Assembly: GCA_017381865.1 (NCBI GenBank) | Contig: JAFOBJ010000022.1 | Coordinates: 1-52,161 of the forward strand | Direction: 5' to 3' | Source: Bacteroidales bacterium | Lineage (GTDB): Bacteria; Bacteroidota; Bacteroidia; Bacteroidales; F082 | DNA: 52,161 nucleotides | In this document: piece by piece, positions 32,678 through 41,301 of the stretch | How positions within the stretch are numbered: position 1 is the first letter of the stretch | Layout of the letters: each line of letters starts with the position of its first letter | Notes under the pieces: model-generated | What the model saw: only the letters and a program-made list of their open reading frames with translations | What the model was told of the DNA's origin: nothing | The model's database searches: none | Translations under genes and position numbers: made by a program

Positions 32678-34390
32678 ATGAACATATATCAACTATTTGT
32701 AAGAACTTTCGGAAATAAAAATACAGCACCGCTTTTTGATGGCGACAAGTCACAGAACGGCTGCGGCACTTTCGCTAATATCAACGATAATGCTTTGGAA
32801 TCGCTTAAAGCCTTGGGGATTACTCATATCTGGCTCACGGGCGTGATACGTCATTCTTCCATGACGGCTTATCCTGAACTCGGAATTAAATCTACGAATC
32901 CATTGATAACCAAAGGTAAAGCTGGATCTCCTTATTCTATAATGGATTATTACGACATTGACCCTGACCTGGCGGTCAATCCGCAGAATAGGATGGAGGA
33001 GTTTGAAGAGGCGCTGAATCGCATCCATGAAAAAGGCATGAAAGTGATAATGGATTTCATTCCGAACCATCTTGCAAGAGAATATAAGTCGTTGTGCAAA
33101 CCCTTCGATGTGGAAGAATTCGGCGAATATGACAATAAAAACGTCAGCTTCGCAAAAGATAACAACTTCTATTATATCCCAAATCAAGAATTCGTTATTC
33201 CAAGTCAACAGACAACAGACAACTCAGCAACTCAGCAACTCAGTAACTCAGCAACTCAATACCAAGAGTTCCCTGCCAAGGCATCAGGCAATGATGTGTT
33301 TTCTCCAACTCCTTCGGTCAATGACTGGTACGATGCAGTGAAGCTGAATTACGGCGTTGATTATCAGAATAACCATACAAAATATTTTGATACCATTCCA
33401 AATACTTGGTATAAGATGCTGAACATCATGCAATATTGGTGTGAGAAAGGTGTTGATGGTTTTCGTGTTGACATGGCAGAGATGGTTCCGGTGGAATTTT
33501 GGCGTTGGTCGATAAATGAGTTGCGTGAAAATTATGATGCGATAATGATAGCTGAGATTTATCAGCCACATCTTTATAAGGAATATGTCAATGCCGGTTT
33601 CGACTATCTTTACGATAAGGTCGGGCTTTACAATACTTTGGAAAATATCTATCGCTACGGACAGCGAGCGGATACTATCACTAATGTGTGGAACAGCCTT
33701 CAGGGTCTCGGCGACGCGATGCTGCGTTTCATGGAAAACCATGATGAGGTTCGTCTCGCGTCGAGGCATTTCGTCGGCGATGCGTTCAAGGCATTGCCTG
33801 CTGTTGCGATGGCAGCGCTGATGAACCGCGGACCTTTCATGATTTACAACGGACAAGAGAGCGGCGAGGATGCAGACGACTCCGTGGGATTCAGCGGCGA
33901 CGACGGAAGAACATCGATATTCGATTACGCGGTGATGCCGAGACACCAGAAATGGATGGCAGGCGGCAAGTTCGATGGCAGCGAATTCACAGATGAACAA
34001 AGAAAGTTATACGACTTTTATAAAAAACTACTCAATTTCCGCCTCACCAGCGACGCTATTAATAAAGGTGCGTTCTACGACCTGATGTGGGTCAACCCTT
34101 GGTATTCCAACTTCGACCCTCAATATGTATATGCATTCTTGCGTTATTATAACAATGACCGTCTTCTGATTGTTATTAATTTCAATCAGAATGAAAGTCG
34201 CTACTGCGAAGTAAAGATTTCTGAAGATGCAGTGGTGTATTTAAGGCTTCAGCTCTCATCTCACAGCTCACAGCTCACAGCAACAGACGTTTTTACTGGA
34301 GAAAAGATAGAATATAATTTAGATGAAGTCAGCACTCGTGGCATTGCGATGAATTTAGAACCATGTGGAATTAAAATTTTGAAATTATGA
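32678..34390 (+). CDS. GH13 alpha-amylase family protein
   Basis: 570 residues, no signal peptide. A GH13 barrel with the catalytic Asp in GVDGFRVDMAEM, the acid Glu in IAEIYQP and the third acid in MENHDEVR; region I is VIMDFIPNH. It probably acts on cytoplasmic alpha-glucans. Two segments are repeat-encoded: SQQTTDNSATQQLSNSATQ (33203-33261), between the third strand and the catalytic part, and LSSHSSQLTAT (34250-34282) in the C-terminal beta domain. It overlaps glgB by 4 bp (ATGA), so the two are translationally coupled in glycogen/alpha-glucan metabolism. Confidence 0.9.
   Translation: MNIYQLFVRTFGNKNTAPLFDGDKSQNGCGTFANINDNALESLKALGITHIWLTGVIRHSSMTAYPELGIKSTNPLITKGKAGSPYSIMDYYDIDPDLAVNPQNRMEEFEEALNRIHEKGMKVIMDFIPNHLAREYKSLCKPFDVEEFGEYDNKNVSFAKDNNFYYIPNQEFVIPSQQTTDNSATQQLSNSATQYQEFPAKASGNDVFSPTPSVNDWYDAVKLNYGVDYQNNHTKYFDTIPNTWYKMLNIMQYWCEKGVDGFRVDMAEMVPVEFWRWSINELRENYDAIMIAEIYQPHLYKEYVNAGFDYLYDKVGLYNTLENIYRYGQRADTITNVWNSLQGLGDAMLRFMENHDEVRLASRHFVGDAFKALPAVAMAALMNRGPFMIYNGQESGEDADDSVGFSGDDGRTSIFDYAVMPRHQKWMAGGKFDGSEFTDEQRKLYDFYKKLLNFRLTSDAINKGAFYDLMWVNPWYSNFDPQYVYAFLRYYNNDRLLIVINFNQNESRYCEVKISEDAVVYLRLQLSSHSSQLTATDVFTGEKIEYNLDEVSTRGIAMNLEPCGIKILKL
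33203..33261 (+). repeat. In-frame AACAGAC and ACTCAGCA word arrays in the amylase gene
   Basis: 7-bp ACAACAG/ACAGACA words run into four 8-bp ACTCAGCA/ACTCAGTA words, all open in frame. Confidence 0.85.
34250..34282 (+). repeat. In-frame GCTCACA word array in the amylase gene
   Basis: AGCTCTC, ATCTCAC, AGCTCAC and AGCTCAC words encode LSSHSSQLTA near the C-terminal domain. Confidence 0.8.
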
Positions 34391-36375
34391 TGAAACTTGT
34401 AGAAAAAGATTCTTGGCTGGAACCTGTGTCAGAAGAAGTGCAGGCTCGTTACGACAGATATGAATCTTTGTTGAAATATATTGAAAATCATTATGGAAGC
34501 TTGAAATCATTTGCTTCAGCTCATGAATTCTTTGGCTTTACTTACGACGAGTTCAGAAAAGGCTGGTGGTACAGAGAATGGGCTCCTGCTGCGCATTATC
34601 TTTCTTTGTTCGGTGACTTCAATAATTGGGATAGATTTGCTAATCCTCTTGAAAGAGAAGAAGATGGCATCTGGTCTATTTTCCTTCCTGACGCACAATA
34701 CAAAGATAAATTAACAAAAGGAAGTCTGCTGAAAGTCCTGGTTCAATCCAGCATTGGCGAGCAAGAACGCATACCTGTTTATATCAACAGAGTCGTCCAA
34801 AATGAAGACAACAAAGACTTCGCAGGACAATTCTGGCCAACAGTCAAAAGCCAAAAGCCAAAAGCCAACAGTCAACAGCCGCTATTTGTATATGAATCTC
34901 ACGTTGGAATGTCGCAAGAGAAAGAAGGCGTCGGTACTTATAAAGAATTTAAGGAAAATGTCTTGCCGAGGATAAAAGACTTGGGATACAATGCAATACA
35001 ACTTATGGCTGTCGCTGAGCATCCATATTACGGTTCTTTCGGTTATCATGTGTCCAATTTCTTTGCTGCCAGTTCGCGTTTCGGCACGCCAGAAGAATTG
35101 AAAGATTTGATATACTCTGCTCATGAAATGGGAATCGCTGTTATTATGGATTTGGTTCATTCTCATACAGTTAAAAACACTCGTGAAGGATTGAATCTCT
35201 TTGATGGGACAGAAAGTCAGTATCTGGTTGGCGGCCATGAAGGACATCATCCGCAGTGGGATTCTAAATTATTCAATTACGGAAAGATTGAAACTTTGCG
35301 ATTTTTGCTTTCAAACGTGAGATATTGGTTAGATGAATATCATTTCGATGGATTCAGATTTGACGGCGTTACATCTATGTTATATAAGAATCACGGGATA
35401 GGAGTGGAGTTCGCAAATCAGTCGGATTATTTCGGAGATAATGTTAATGACGATGCAGTGACATATCTGCAACTCGCTAATACACTGATACATCAGTTGA
35501 ATAAAAATTATATCACCATTGCTGAAGACGTGAGCGGAATGCCAGGAATATGTGCTCCTGTTGAAGATGGCGGCATCGGTTTCGATTATCGCCTCGGAAT
35601 GGGATTGCCTGACTTCTGGATTAAGATTTTGAAAGACCAAAAAGAGGAAGACTGGAATATGCACGAGTTTTTCTTCACTATGACGAATAGATTGTACGAT
35701 GTCAAGACGATAGCGTATGCCGAGTCGCACGACCAGGCATTGGTAGGAGATAAGACAATTGCTTTTAGGTTGATGGACAAGGAGATGTACACTTCAATGT
35801 CGAAATTTACGCCGAGTATGATAGTTGATAGAGGTATCGCTTTGCATAAGATGATACGTCTTTTCACCATAAGTCTCGGTGGCAATGCATGGCTTAATTT
35901 CATGGGCAATGAATTCGGTCATCCGGAGTGGATCGACTTCCCTCGTCTGGAAAACGGATGGAGTTATAAACACGCGCGCCGTCAGTGGTCGTTGGTCGAT
36001 GATGGAAATCTAAAGTTCGGTTGGCTTAATGAATTTGATAAGGAAATGTTAAAGTTTATTAAGGAAAACGACATCATGAATGCAGAGCCAGCTTGGCTGA
36101 TGAATGCTGATGAAGAACATAAGACAATAGTATTTGAAAGAAATAATTTGATATTTGTCTTTAATTGGGGAAGCGAGTCGATTCCAGATTATGAGATAAA
36201 TGTCAAAAACACAGGCGATTATGAAATCATATTTAGCAGTGATGACAAGGATTTCGGCGGATTTGAAAACATAAGCAAAGATGTGGTATTTCCATCAGAA
36301 GCTAGAGAAGGTCAGGTGTTTATGAAAATATATAATGTAAGCAGGACGGCAGTCGTGTATAGAGTTAGGAATTAG
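34387..36375 (+). CDS. glgB: 1,4-alpha-glucan branching enzyme
   Basis: 662 residues. An N-terminal CBM48-like beta domain (WAPAAHYLSLFGDFNNWDR) precedes a GH13 barrel with catalytic Asp in FDGFRFDGVTSML, Glu in IAEDVSGMPG and the third acid in AESHDQALVG, then a C-terminal beta domain. It makes alpha-1,6 branches in glycogen. The linker after the CBM48 (VKSQKPKANSQQP) is encoded by an in-frame AAAAGCC/GTCAACA word array at 34838-34880. The stop codon falls inside a GTTAGGA array (36362-36390), so the last residues (YRVRN) may be repeat-influenced. It shares an operon with the amylase. Confidence 0.94.
   Translation: MMKLVEKDSWLEPVSEEVQARYDRYESLLKYIENHYGSLKSFASAHEFFGFTYDEFRKGWWYREWAPAAHYLSLFGDFNNWDRFANPLEREEDGIWSIFLPDAQYKDKLTKGSLLKVLVQSSIGEQERIPVYINRVVQNEDNKDFAGQFWPTVKSQKPKANSQQPLFVYESHVGMSQEKEGVGTYKEFKENVLPRIKDLGYNAIQLMAVAEHPYYGSFGYHVSNFFAASSRFGTPEELKDLIYSAHEMGIAVIMDLVHSHTVKNTREGLNLFDGTESQYLVGGHEGHHPQWDSKLFNYGKIETLRFLLSNVRYWLDEYHFDGFRFDGVTSMLYKNHGIGVEFANQSDYFGDNVNDDAVTYLQLANTLIHQLNKNYITIAEDVSGMPGICAPVEDGGIGFDYRLGMGLPDFWIKILKDQKEEDWNMHEFFFTMTNRLYDVKTIAYAESHDQALVGDKTIAFRLMDKEMYTSMSKFTPSMIVDRGIALHKMIRLFTISLGGNAWLNFMGNEFGHPEWIDFPRLENGWSYKHARRQWSLVDDGNLKFGWLNEFDKEMLKFIKENDIMNAEPAWLMNADEEHKTIVFERNNLIFVFNWGSESIPDYEINVKNTGDYEIIFSSDDKDFGGFENISKDVVFPSEAREGQVFMKIYNVSRTAVVYRVRN
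34838..34880 (+). repeat. In-frame AAAAGCC/GTCAACA word array in glgB
   Basis: GTCAAAA, GCCAAAA, GCCAACA and GTCAACA 7-bp words fall between the carbohydrate-binding domain and the barrel. Confidence 0.85.
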
Positions 36376-36392
36376 GAATTAGGAGTTGTAGA
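36362..36392 (+). repeat. GTTAGGA/ATTAGGA word array containing the glgB stop codon
   Basis: GTTAGGA, ATTAGGA, ATTAGGA and GTTGTAG words; the TAG stop is part of the array. Confidence 0.6.
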
Positions 36393-36519
36393 GATGTATC
36401 ATACGACACAATTGAAATAAATTAGATGTTGTTGATGCGTCTTCTTAATTATGAATTATGCATAAAATTTTGTCATAAAAAAAGTCTGAAAAAAGTATTT
36501 TAATAAGATTTTTTTTCAT

Positions 36520-36527
36520 TATCTTTG
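36520..36527 (+). promoter_or_regulatory. -7 element TATCTTTG of the zapB-like/zapA operon
   Basis: Exact TAnnTTTG match 27 bp upstream of the ATG at 36555. Confidence 0.75.
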
Positions 36528-36554
36528 TAGCAAATTCTGAAGAATACTATCAAG

Positions 36555-36848
36555 ATGGCAGATTTAAGTGTAACCCTTTCGGAAATAGAAACAAAGATAA
36601 GAAAGCTCATTGCGCTAAAGAATCAGCTTGAAGAAGAAAATAGTAAACTTATTCAACAGAATGAGAATCTTCAATTGGATCTGGAGATACTCATGACGGA
36701 GAATGCAGAATTGAAGGAAAAAATAAATAATTTAGTTATTGTTAACACTCTCGGAAACGAAAAAGAGGTAGGAGAAAGTAGACAATTAATAAAGGCACTC
36801 GTTAAAGAAATCGACAGTTGTGTTGCAATGTTGAATGCAGAACAATAA
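36555..36848 (+). CDS. ZapB-like coiled-coil protein
   Basis: 97 residues, almost entirely heptad-repeat coiled coil (LEEENSKLIQQNENLQLDLE, ENAELKEKINNL). There is no signal peptide. The length and pattern resemble ZapB-type cell-division coiled coils, and zapA lies 18 bp downstream. The role as a Z-ring stabiliser is therefore inferred from context and architecture rather than clear sequence identity. It is preceded by a consensus promoter. Confidence 0.65.
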   Translation: MADLSVTLSEIETKIRKLIALKNQLEEENSKLIQQNENLQLDLEILMTENAELKEKINNLVIVNTLGNEKEVGESRQLIKALVKEIDSCVAMLNAEQ

Positions 36849-36866
36849 TATATAAATCGGACGAAA

Positions 36867-37166
36867 ATGAGCGGAGTAGATGAAATAAAGATAAATGTTA
36901 TCATTGCAGAGCGAAATTATCGTCTGACGGTAAACAAAGCTGATGAGGCGAAGGTGTTAAAGGCTGCGGAGATGCTGAACGAAAGAATAAAGTCGTACAA
37001 ACAGACATATGATTATAGGGATTATCAAGATTTATTATCTATGTTGTGTTTGCAGTTGGCAACTCTTAATGTGAAATATGAATCTGATGCAGCATATAAA
37101 GATCAGTATTTGGAACAAAAACTCGATGAATTAGGTACTTTATTAAGCGAGAATATAGGTTCTTAA
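36867..37166 (+). CDS. zapA: Cell division protein ZapA
   Basis: 99 residues with the ZapA N-terminal strand pattern (IKINVIIAERNYRLTV), the helix DEAKVLKAAEMLNERIKSY and a C-terminal coiled coil (KDQYLEQKLDELGTLL). It cross-links FtsZ protofilaments. It follows the ZapB-like gene and precedes a structured RNA and rny. In gammaproteobacteria the 6S RNA gene also lies next to zapA, which matters for the RNA call at 37182. Confidence 0.85.
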   Translation: MSGVDEIKINVIIAERNYRLTVNKADEAKVLKAAEMLNERIKSYKQTYDYRDYQDLLSMLCLQLATLNVKYESDAAYKDQYLEQKLDELGTLLSENIGS

Positions 37167-37167
37167 A

Positions 37168-37175
37168 GTTCTTTG
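37168..37175 (+). promoter_or_regulatory. Probable -7 element GTTCTTTG of the 6S-like RNA
   Basis: Six of eight positions match TATCTTTG; the TTTG part is intact. It begins 2 bp after the zapA stop and would give a start near 37182, right before the closing stem. Confidence 0.45.
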
Positions 37176-37181
37176 AAGATA

Positions 37182-37371
37182 TATCTGTCTGTTCGTCGCA
37201 TGATGTAAACCTAACATTTATAACATTAATTTCCGGTTGACTCATGGGTACAAAAACAGGCCTCAACCTGCAAAGGTGCTTTAACGCCAGTGGACGTTTG
37301 CGTATCGTGGCAGCCATAAACGTGACTTTTGGGGTTTACTATTATCCCATTGAGCAGACAGATTTTTTTTC
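37182..37371 (+). ncRNA. ssrS: 6S-like regulatory RNA between zapA and rny
   Basis: A roughly 185-nt block without an ORF. Its ends pair over 12 bp: ATCTGTCTGTTC (37183-37194) with GAGCAGACAGAT (37352-37363), one G-U. A second helix pairs GTAAACC (37205-37211) with GGTTTAC (37333-37339), leaving asymmetric internal loops. Inside are GGTTGA/TCAACC (37225/37263) and an AACG..CGTT hairpin (37283-37298). A run of eight T follows at once. A long rod with an open middle, a length near 185 nt and a zapA neighbour are the marks of 6S RNA, which binds RNA polymerase holoenzyme. Bacteroidales candidate RNAs of this type are known; the exact Rfam family is not verified. Confidence 0.7.
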
Positions 37372-37390
37372 CTCTCTTGTTTTTTTTCGA
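37364..37390 (+). terminator. T-rich 3' end of the 6S-like RNA
   Basis: Eight T residues directly after the closing stem, then a second eight-T run before the rny start. Probably a two-step transcript end. Confidence 0.5.
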
Positions 37391-37408
37391 GATAAATCGA
37401 ATTAAAAA

Positions 37409-38983
37409 ATGATGTTATTACTAGCATTAAGTCACACAGCAGCATACATTCTCTTCGGAGTGACTGCTCTCGTAGTAGGTGCCGGCATCGGCGTCCTCAT
37501 CTCTTCAACAGTGATGCGTAACGCACTCACAAAGAAAAGTACTCAGTTATTGGAAGAAGCTAAAGAAAAAGCTGAAGTAATCAAAAAAGATAAAATACTT
37601 CAAGCTAAAGAGAAATTCTTGCAAATGAAAGCTGATTACGAAAAAGAAACAAACGAACGTAAACGCGAAATCCAAAAACTTGAATCACGTGTTCAACAAC
37701 AACAGCAACAAGCTAACCAACGTGATGAAGAAATCCGCAAGAAAGCTAATGAGGTTAAAAGCCAACAACAAAGCGTAGCAGCTCAACAAGAAAATATCAA
37801 TAAACGTCAAGCTGAATTGGATAAGATTCAAGACGAACAAAAGAAAATGTTGGAATCTATCTCGGGTCTCACAGCTGGCGAAGCTAAGGAACAACTTAAA
37901 GAAATGATGAAAGATGAAGCTGTAGCTGAAGCTATGGTCATCTCTAGAGATATCGTTGAAGAAGCTAAAATGTCGGCTAACCAAGAGGCTAAGAAAATCA
38001 TTCTTGAGACAATTCAACGTACAGCAGCAGAACACGCTATCGAAAATACAGTCTCTGTATTTAACATCGAAAATGACGAAATTAAAGGTCGTATTATTGG
38101 TCGCGAAGGTAGAAATATCCGTGCTCTCGAAGCTCTCACTGGCGTTGAAATCATCATCGACGATAGCCCTGACGCAATCTTGCTCTCAGGCTTCGATCCA
38201 ATCCGTCGTGAAATAGCTCGCCTCTCATTGCAAAAACTCGTTACCGACGGCCGTATCCACCCAGCTCGTATCGAAGAAGTGGTAAGAAAAGTCGAAAAAC
38301 AAGTTGAACAAGAAATCATTGAAACTGGTAAACGTACCGTCATCGACCTCGGCATCCATAACCTCAGCCCTGAACTTATCAAGATGATCGGTCGTATGAA
38401 ATACCGTTCTTCATACGGACAAAACTTATTACAACACTCTATCGAAGTCGCTAAACTCAGCTCTTCAATGGCAGCTGAATTAGGTTTGAATCCAAAGACT
38501 GCAAAACGTGCTGGTCTTCTCCACGACATCGGTAAGGTTGCTGAAAACGACGAAGAATTGCCACACGCAATACTCGGTATGAAAACCGCTGAGAAATACA
38601 AAGAAAAACCAGACGTATGCAACGCTATCGGTGCTCACCACGATGAAATCGAAATGGAAACTCTTATCGCTCCTATCGTTCAAGTGTGTGACGCTATCTC
38701 TGGCGCACGTCCAGGCGCACGCCGCGAAGTCGTCGAGGCTTATATCCAACGTCTCAACAAACTTGAAGAAATGGCAATGTCATTCCCTGGCGTCGTTAAG
38801 ACATACGCAATCCAAGCTGGTCGTGAATTACGCGTCATCGTAGCAGCTGATAAAGTCAGCGACACCGATGCCGACCGCATCTCATTCGACCTCTCTAAAC
38901 AAATCCAGACAGAGATGACTTACCCAGGTCAAATCAAAATCACTGTCATCAGAGAGACAAGAGCTGTTAGCTTTGCAAAATAA
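37409..38983 (+). CDS. rny: Ribonuclease Y
   Basis: 524 residues. N-terminal transmembrane helix (about 8-30), long coiled coil (30-205) rich in Gln/Lys/Glu, KH domain ([20 protein letters not shown] at about 225-245) and HD domain (catalytic LLHDIGK near 370, then AIGAHHDE). It is a membrane-anchored endoribonuclease that starts mRNA decay. The 3' part uses more C-rich synonymous codons than the first part, consistent with high expression. Followed by a strong terminator. Confidence 0.95.
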   Translation: MMLLLALSHTAAYILFGVTALVVGAGIGVLISSTVMRNALTKKSTQLLEEAKEKAEVIKKDKILQAKEKFLQMKADYEKETNERKREIQKLESRVQQQQQQANQRDEEIRKKANEVKSQQQSVAAQQENINKRQAELDKIQDEQKKMLESISGLTAGEAKEQLKEMMKDEAVAEAMVISRDIVEEAKMSANQEAKKIILETIQRTAAEHAIENTVSVFNIENDEIKGRIIGREGRNIRALEALTGVEIIIDDSPDAILLSGFDPIRREIARLSLQKLVTDGRIHPARIEEVVRKVEKQVEQEIIETGKRTVIDLGIHNLSPELIKMIGRMKYRSSYGQNLLQHSIEVAKLSSSMAAELGLNPKTAKRAGLLHDIGKVAENDEELPHAILGMKTAEKYKEKPDVCNAIGAHHDEIEMETLIAPIVQVCDAISGARPGARREVVEAYIQRLNKLEEMAMSFPGVVKTYAIQAGRELRVIVAADKVSDTDADRISFDLSKQIQTEMTYPGQIKITVIRETRAVSFAK

Positions 38984-39015
38984 AGACTACAAGTCAACAA
39001 GACTATAACAATAAG

Positions 39016-39050
39016 AAGGAGCGCTGCAAATTGCAATGCTCCTTTTCTTT
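39016..39050 (+). terminator. Terminator after rny
   Basis: AAGGAGC pairs with GCTCCTT, with an inner TGCAA/TTGCA pair, followed by TTCTTTTT. Confidence 0.85.
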
Positions 39051-39051
39051 T

Positions 39052-39215
39052 TCCACGAATAAACACGAAATTAACACGAAAATAGGACGTGATGAATCAC
39101 GTCCTTGCAATATTTTTATCCACAAATATTCACGAAATAAACACAAAATAATGGACGTGATGAATCACGTCCTTACAATATTTTCATCCACGAATGGGCA
39201 CTAATCTAACGCGAA
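39052..39215. repeat. Left repeat block: TCCACGAA units with GGACGTGATGAATCACGTCC palindromes
   Basis: Palindromes at 39085-39104 and 39153-39172 (stem GGACGTGA/TCACGTCC, TGAA loop), separated by TACAATATTTTCATCCACGA and CACGAAATAAACAC segments. The same assembly recurs at 40978-41085 on the other side of the accessory operon. Confidence 0.85.
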
Positions 39216-39249
39216 TATTGAGACTTGTTTTCTTTATATATGATTTTAT

Positions 39250-40137
39250 TTAGTTCTTATTATGATTGCCATTGAGTCGTGTTCCTAATTTTCGTTTGTA
39301 AAGCGATTCCCTCTCAATGGCTTGTTCTGCGAGTATTTTTATAGGTAGAGTTTCCAAGATTGACCATTGAAAATACTTTTCGGCGTATTTAGGGTCGGAA
39401 TCTATACATTTCTTCAATTCGACATCATCGCCATGACCGTTTTTTGCATAATCGCTCCACCTGCCCCAAATTCCTCTAGTATTATATGTAGAACCTACAT
39501 ATTGTTTGCCGTTATTTTTATCAAGTATCAGGTAAATACAATTGCAGCTTTCTAGTCTTAATTTCCATTCAGAATTATTGCTTTTAATAATTGTTTGTAA
39601 TTGAATGTAATCTAATATAACATCTTCGTATCTTACAAATACAGGTAAGTTGTTTTCCATCAATCCTCTATCTATGCGAATTACTGGCATATCATTATAA
39701 TGCTGTAACCATTGTATAGGATTTTTCCACTCAATGATAACTTTTTCTTTAAGTAATTCGAAACCAGATACTTCTTTAATGTCGAATAATGCATGCGCTT
39801 CTCCGTTATAATCTGGTAGTTGTTTAATGATACCATTATTTTTATATACACCTATAAATCTTGATGATGTACTTTCTTCTCCAATGAATGAAACGATGTA
39901 ATCCACATTGTTGAATTTTTTAACAATTTGCTCACTTTGATAAGCCATAAACACATCGTTTTCATACAAATAAATGTCGTATAGGGAACTTTCATAACTT
40001 TTCCCGCCGATAATCTTTTCCTTACGAGAATCTTTATGTCGGATAAGTCGGATTCGTTTGACATCTGCTTGGTCAAATTCTTCATTTCTGCCTTTTAGCA
40101 ATTCTTGAATAGTTGCAATATAATCTTTTCTTTCCAT
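39250..40137 (-). CDS. GIY-YIG nuclease-domain protein
   Basis: 295 residues. The N-terminal ~195 residues are unassigned. The last ~95 hold a GIY-YIG domain: CIYLILDKNNGKQYVGST (the GIY and YIG strands as IYL and YVG), GIWGRWSDYAKNGHG with the conserved Arg and Gly region, and a distal Glu in EQAIERESLYKRKLGTRLNG. GIY-YIG enzymes cut DNA in homing, repair, restriction or phage contexts. It is second gene of an operon with the YopX-like protein 17 bp upstream. The AT-rich composition and the flanking repeats suggest horizontal origin. It could be an antiphage or DNA-modification effector. Confidence 0.8.
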   Translation of the reverse strand: MERKDYIATIQELLKGRNEEFDQADVKRIRLIRHKDSRKEKIIGGKSYESSLYDIYLYENDVFMAYQSEQIVKKFNNVDYIVSFIGEESTSSRFIGVYKNNGIIKQLPDYNGEAHALFDIKEVSGFELLKEKVIIEWKNPIQWLQHYNDMPVIRIDRGLMENNLPVFVRYEDVILDYIQLQTIIKSNNSEWKLRLESCNCIYLILDKNNGKQYVGSTYNTRGIWGRWSDYAKNGHGDDVELKKCIDSDPKYAEKYFQWSILETLPIKILAEQAIERESLYKRKLGTRLNGNHNKN

Positions 40138-40154
40138 AGTTTTGTTATTATTGG

Positions 40155-40874
40155 TTAATATTCTATTCCTAAAATTTCAAGTCCATAATATTTCCATAAT
40201 TCTTGGTCGAAGTTAGGTGTATATCTAGCCATTAATACTTTGTCGTTATGTTCTTTATTGCTATCATACCATCCGTTGAAACTACGAACCTTATTGTTCA
40301 TGTCTTCTGTACTAAAATTCCAGTCCAGTTGGAAGTAAGTTGTTCCGATTCGAGTGATTATCGTATTTTTATTGTTGAGGCACTCCTGAAGGGAAAGGAA
40401 ATGATTGTCGAGAACAAAACAATAAGTCATTTTATCGTTTTCATAGTATGGAAAATGTCCTAGGGCTAATTGCGTTTTGTTAAAATCATTTTTAATCTCT
40501 AAAACGTCTCCTACAAAAATGTGTTCGCCCTTGCTGTCTATAAAATTGGTGTCAGCTCCGGCATATAGGAAACGACAAGCATATTCGGTTCTAGTGCATT
40601 TTTTGATAAAATGATATTCAACTACATCTGTATTATGCATGTCTGCATATTCTTTTCCTTGTTTCCAGACATATAAATCATCATTGACAAAGAAGAAATC
40701 TCCAAACTCAGCATAGCCAAATTTTCCTTTACTTTCAACGTATCTGATGCGTATCTTTGGTAAATGATTGTTTTTTTGTCCATGACAAATTTCATAATGG
40801 TATTGATTGCAAAGCAGTTTGAGCTTTGTGCTGGTAATTACTGTTGAAGCGGTGATTTTAAATGTACTGTTCAT
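40155..40874 (-). CDS. Protein with a YopX-like motif, first gene of the accessory operon
   Basis: 239 residues, no signal peptide or membrane helix. The central DSKGEHIFVGDVLEIKND resembles the beta-barrel motif of YopX phage proteins (D..G..I..GD..E). The rest (many aromatic residues, YEICHGQKNN near the start) is unassigned. A consensus promoter with two operator-like sites stands directly upstream, and the GIY-YIG gene follows. The YopX assignment rests on one motif and is tentative. Confidence 0.5.
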   Translation of the reverse strand: MNSTFKITASTVITSTKLKLLCNQYHYEICHGQKNNHLPKIRIRYVESKGKFGYAEFGDFFFVNDDLYVWKQGKEYADMHNTDVVEYHFIKKCTRTEYACRFLYAGADTNFIDSKGEHIFVGDVLEIKNDFNKTQLALGHFPYYENDKMTYCFVLDNHFLSLQECLNNKNTIITRIGTTYFQLDWNFSTEDMNNKVRSFNGWYDSNKEHNDKVLMARYTPNFDQELWKYYGLEILGIEY

Positions 40875-40883
40875 ATTATTTAT

Positions 40884-40902
40884 TTGCGTTAAAATTACGC
40901 AA
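40884..40902 (-). promoter_or_regulatory. Operator-like near-palindrome, promoter-proximal copy
   Basis: TTGCGTTAAAATTACGCAA, arms TTGCGT/ACGCAA. It sits immediately downstream of the -7 box on the minus strand, over the predicted transcription start. 16 of 19 positions match the copy at 40939. Confidence 0.7.
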
Positions 40903-40910
40903 CAAAGATA
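40903..40910 (-). promoter_or_regulatory. -7 element TATCTTTG of the YopX-like/GIY-YIG operon
   Basis: CAAAGATA on the plus strand, an exact consensus on the minus strand, between two 19-bp operator-like sites. Confidence 0.8.
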
Positions 40911-40938
40911 TGGGATTTATATCAAACTACCAAATATA

Positions 40939-40957
40939 TTGTGTAAAAAATACGCAA
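40939..40957 (-). promoter_or_regulatory. Operator-like near-palindrome, upstream copy
   Basis: TTGTGTAAAAAATACGCAA. Its centre is 55 bp from the centre of the copy at 40884, so the pair brackets the -33/-7 promoter region. Confidence 0.65.
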
Positions 40958-40977
40958 AAAATAATACATTTCTTTTT

Positions 40978-41085
40978 TTATCCACGAAATATTGAACGTG
41001 ATGAATCACGTCACTACAATATTTTCATCCACGAATTGTCACAAAATTGACACGAAATAATGGACGTGATGAATCACGTCCCTAC
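40978..41085. repeat. Right repeat block matching 39052-39215
   Basis: TCCACGAA units with palindromes at 40994-41013 (GAACGTG variant) and 41062-41081, and the shared TACAATATTTTCATCCACGA segment. Confidence 0.85.
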
Positions 41086-41301
41086 AAAATCCTCAATTCT
41101 TCAATTCCTCAATTCCTCAATTCCTCAAATCCTCATACCCTTAGAAATCCAGAATTCCGTCAAAATCCAGAAATCCGTAGAGACGCCACAGGAGTGACGT
41201 CTCTACAACTTCTAACTAATAAGGCGTTGCCTTATCCTATATTTGTTTCGCTCTTTCAGGGCTGTCAACAGTCAATGGTCAATGGTCAACAGTCAATGGT
41301 T

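Noticed and set aside
36375..36520. Small gene between glgB and zapB-like
   Set aside because: Only short frames; the sequence is a word array, an AT-rich stretch and the promoter.
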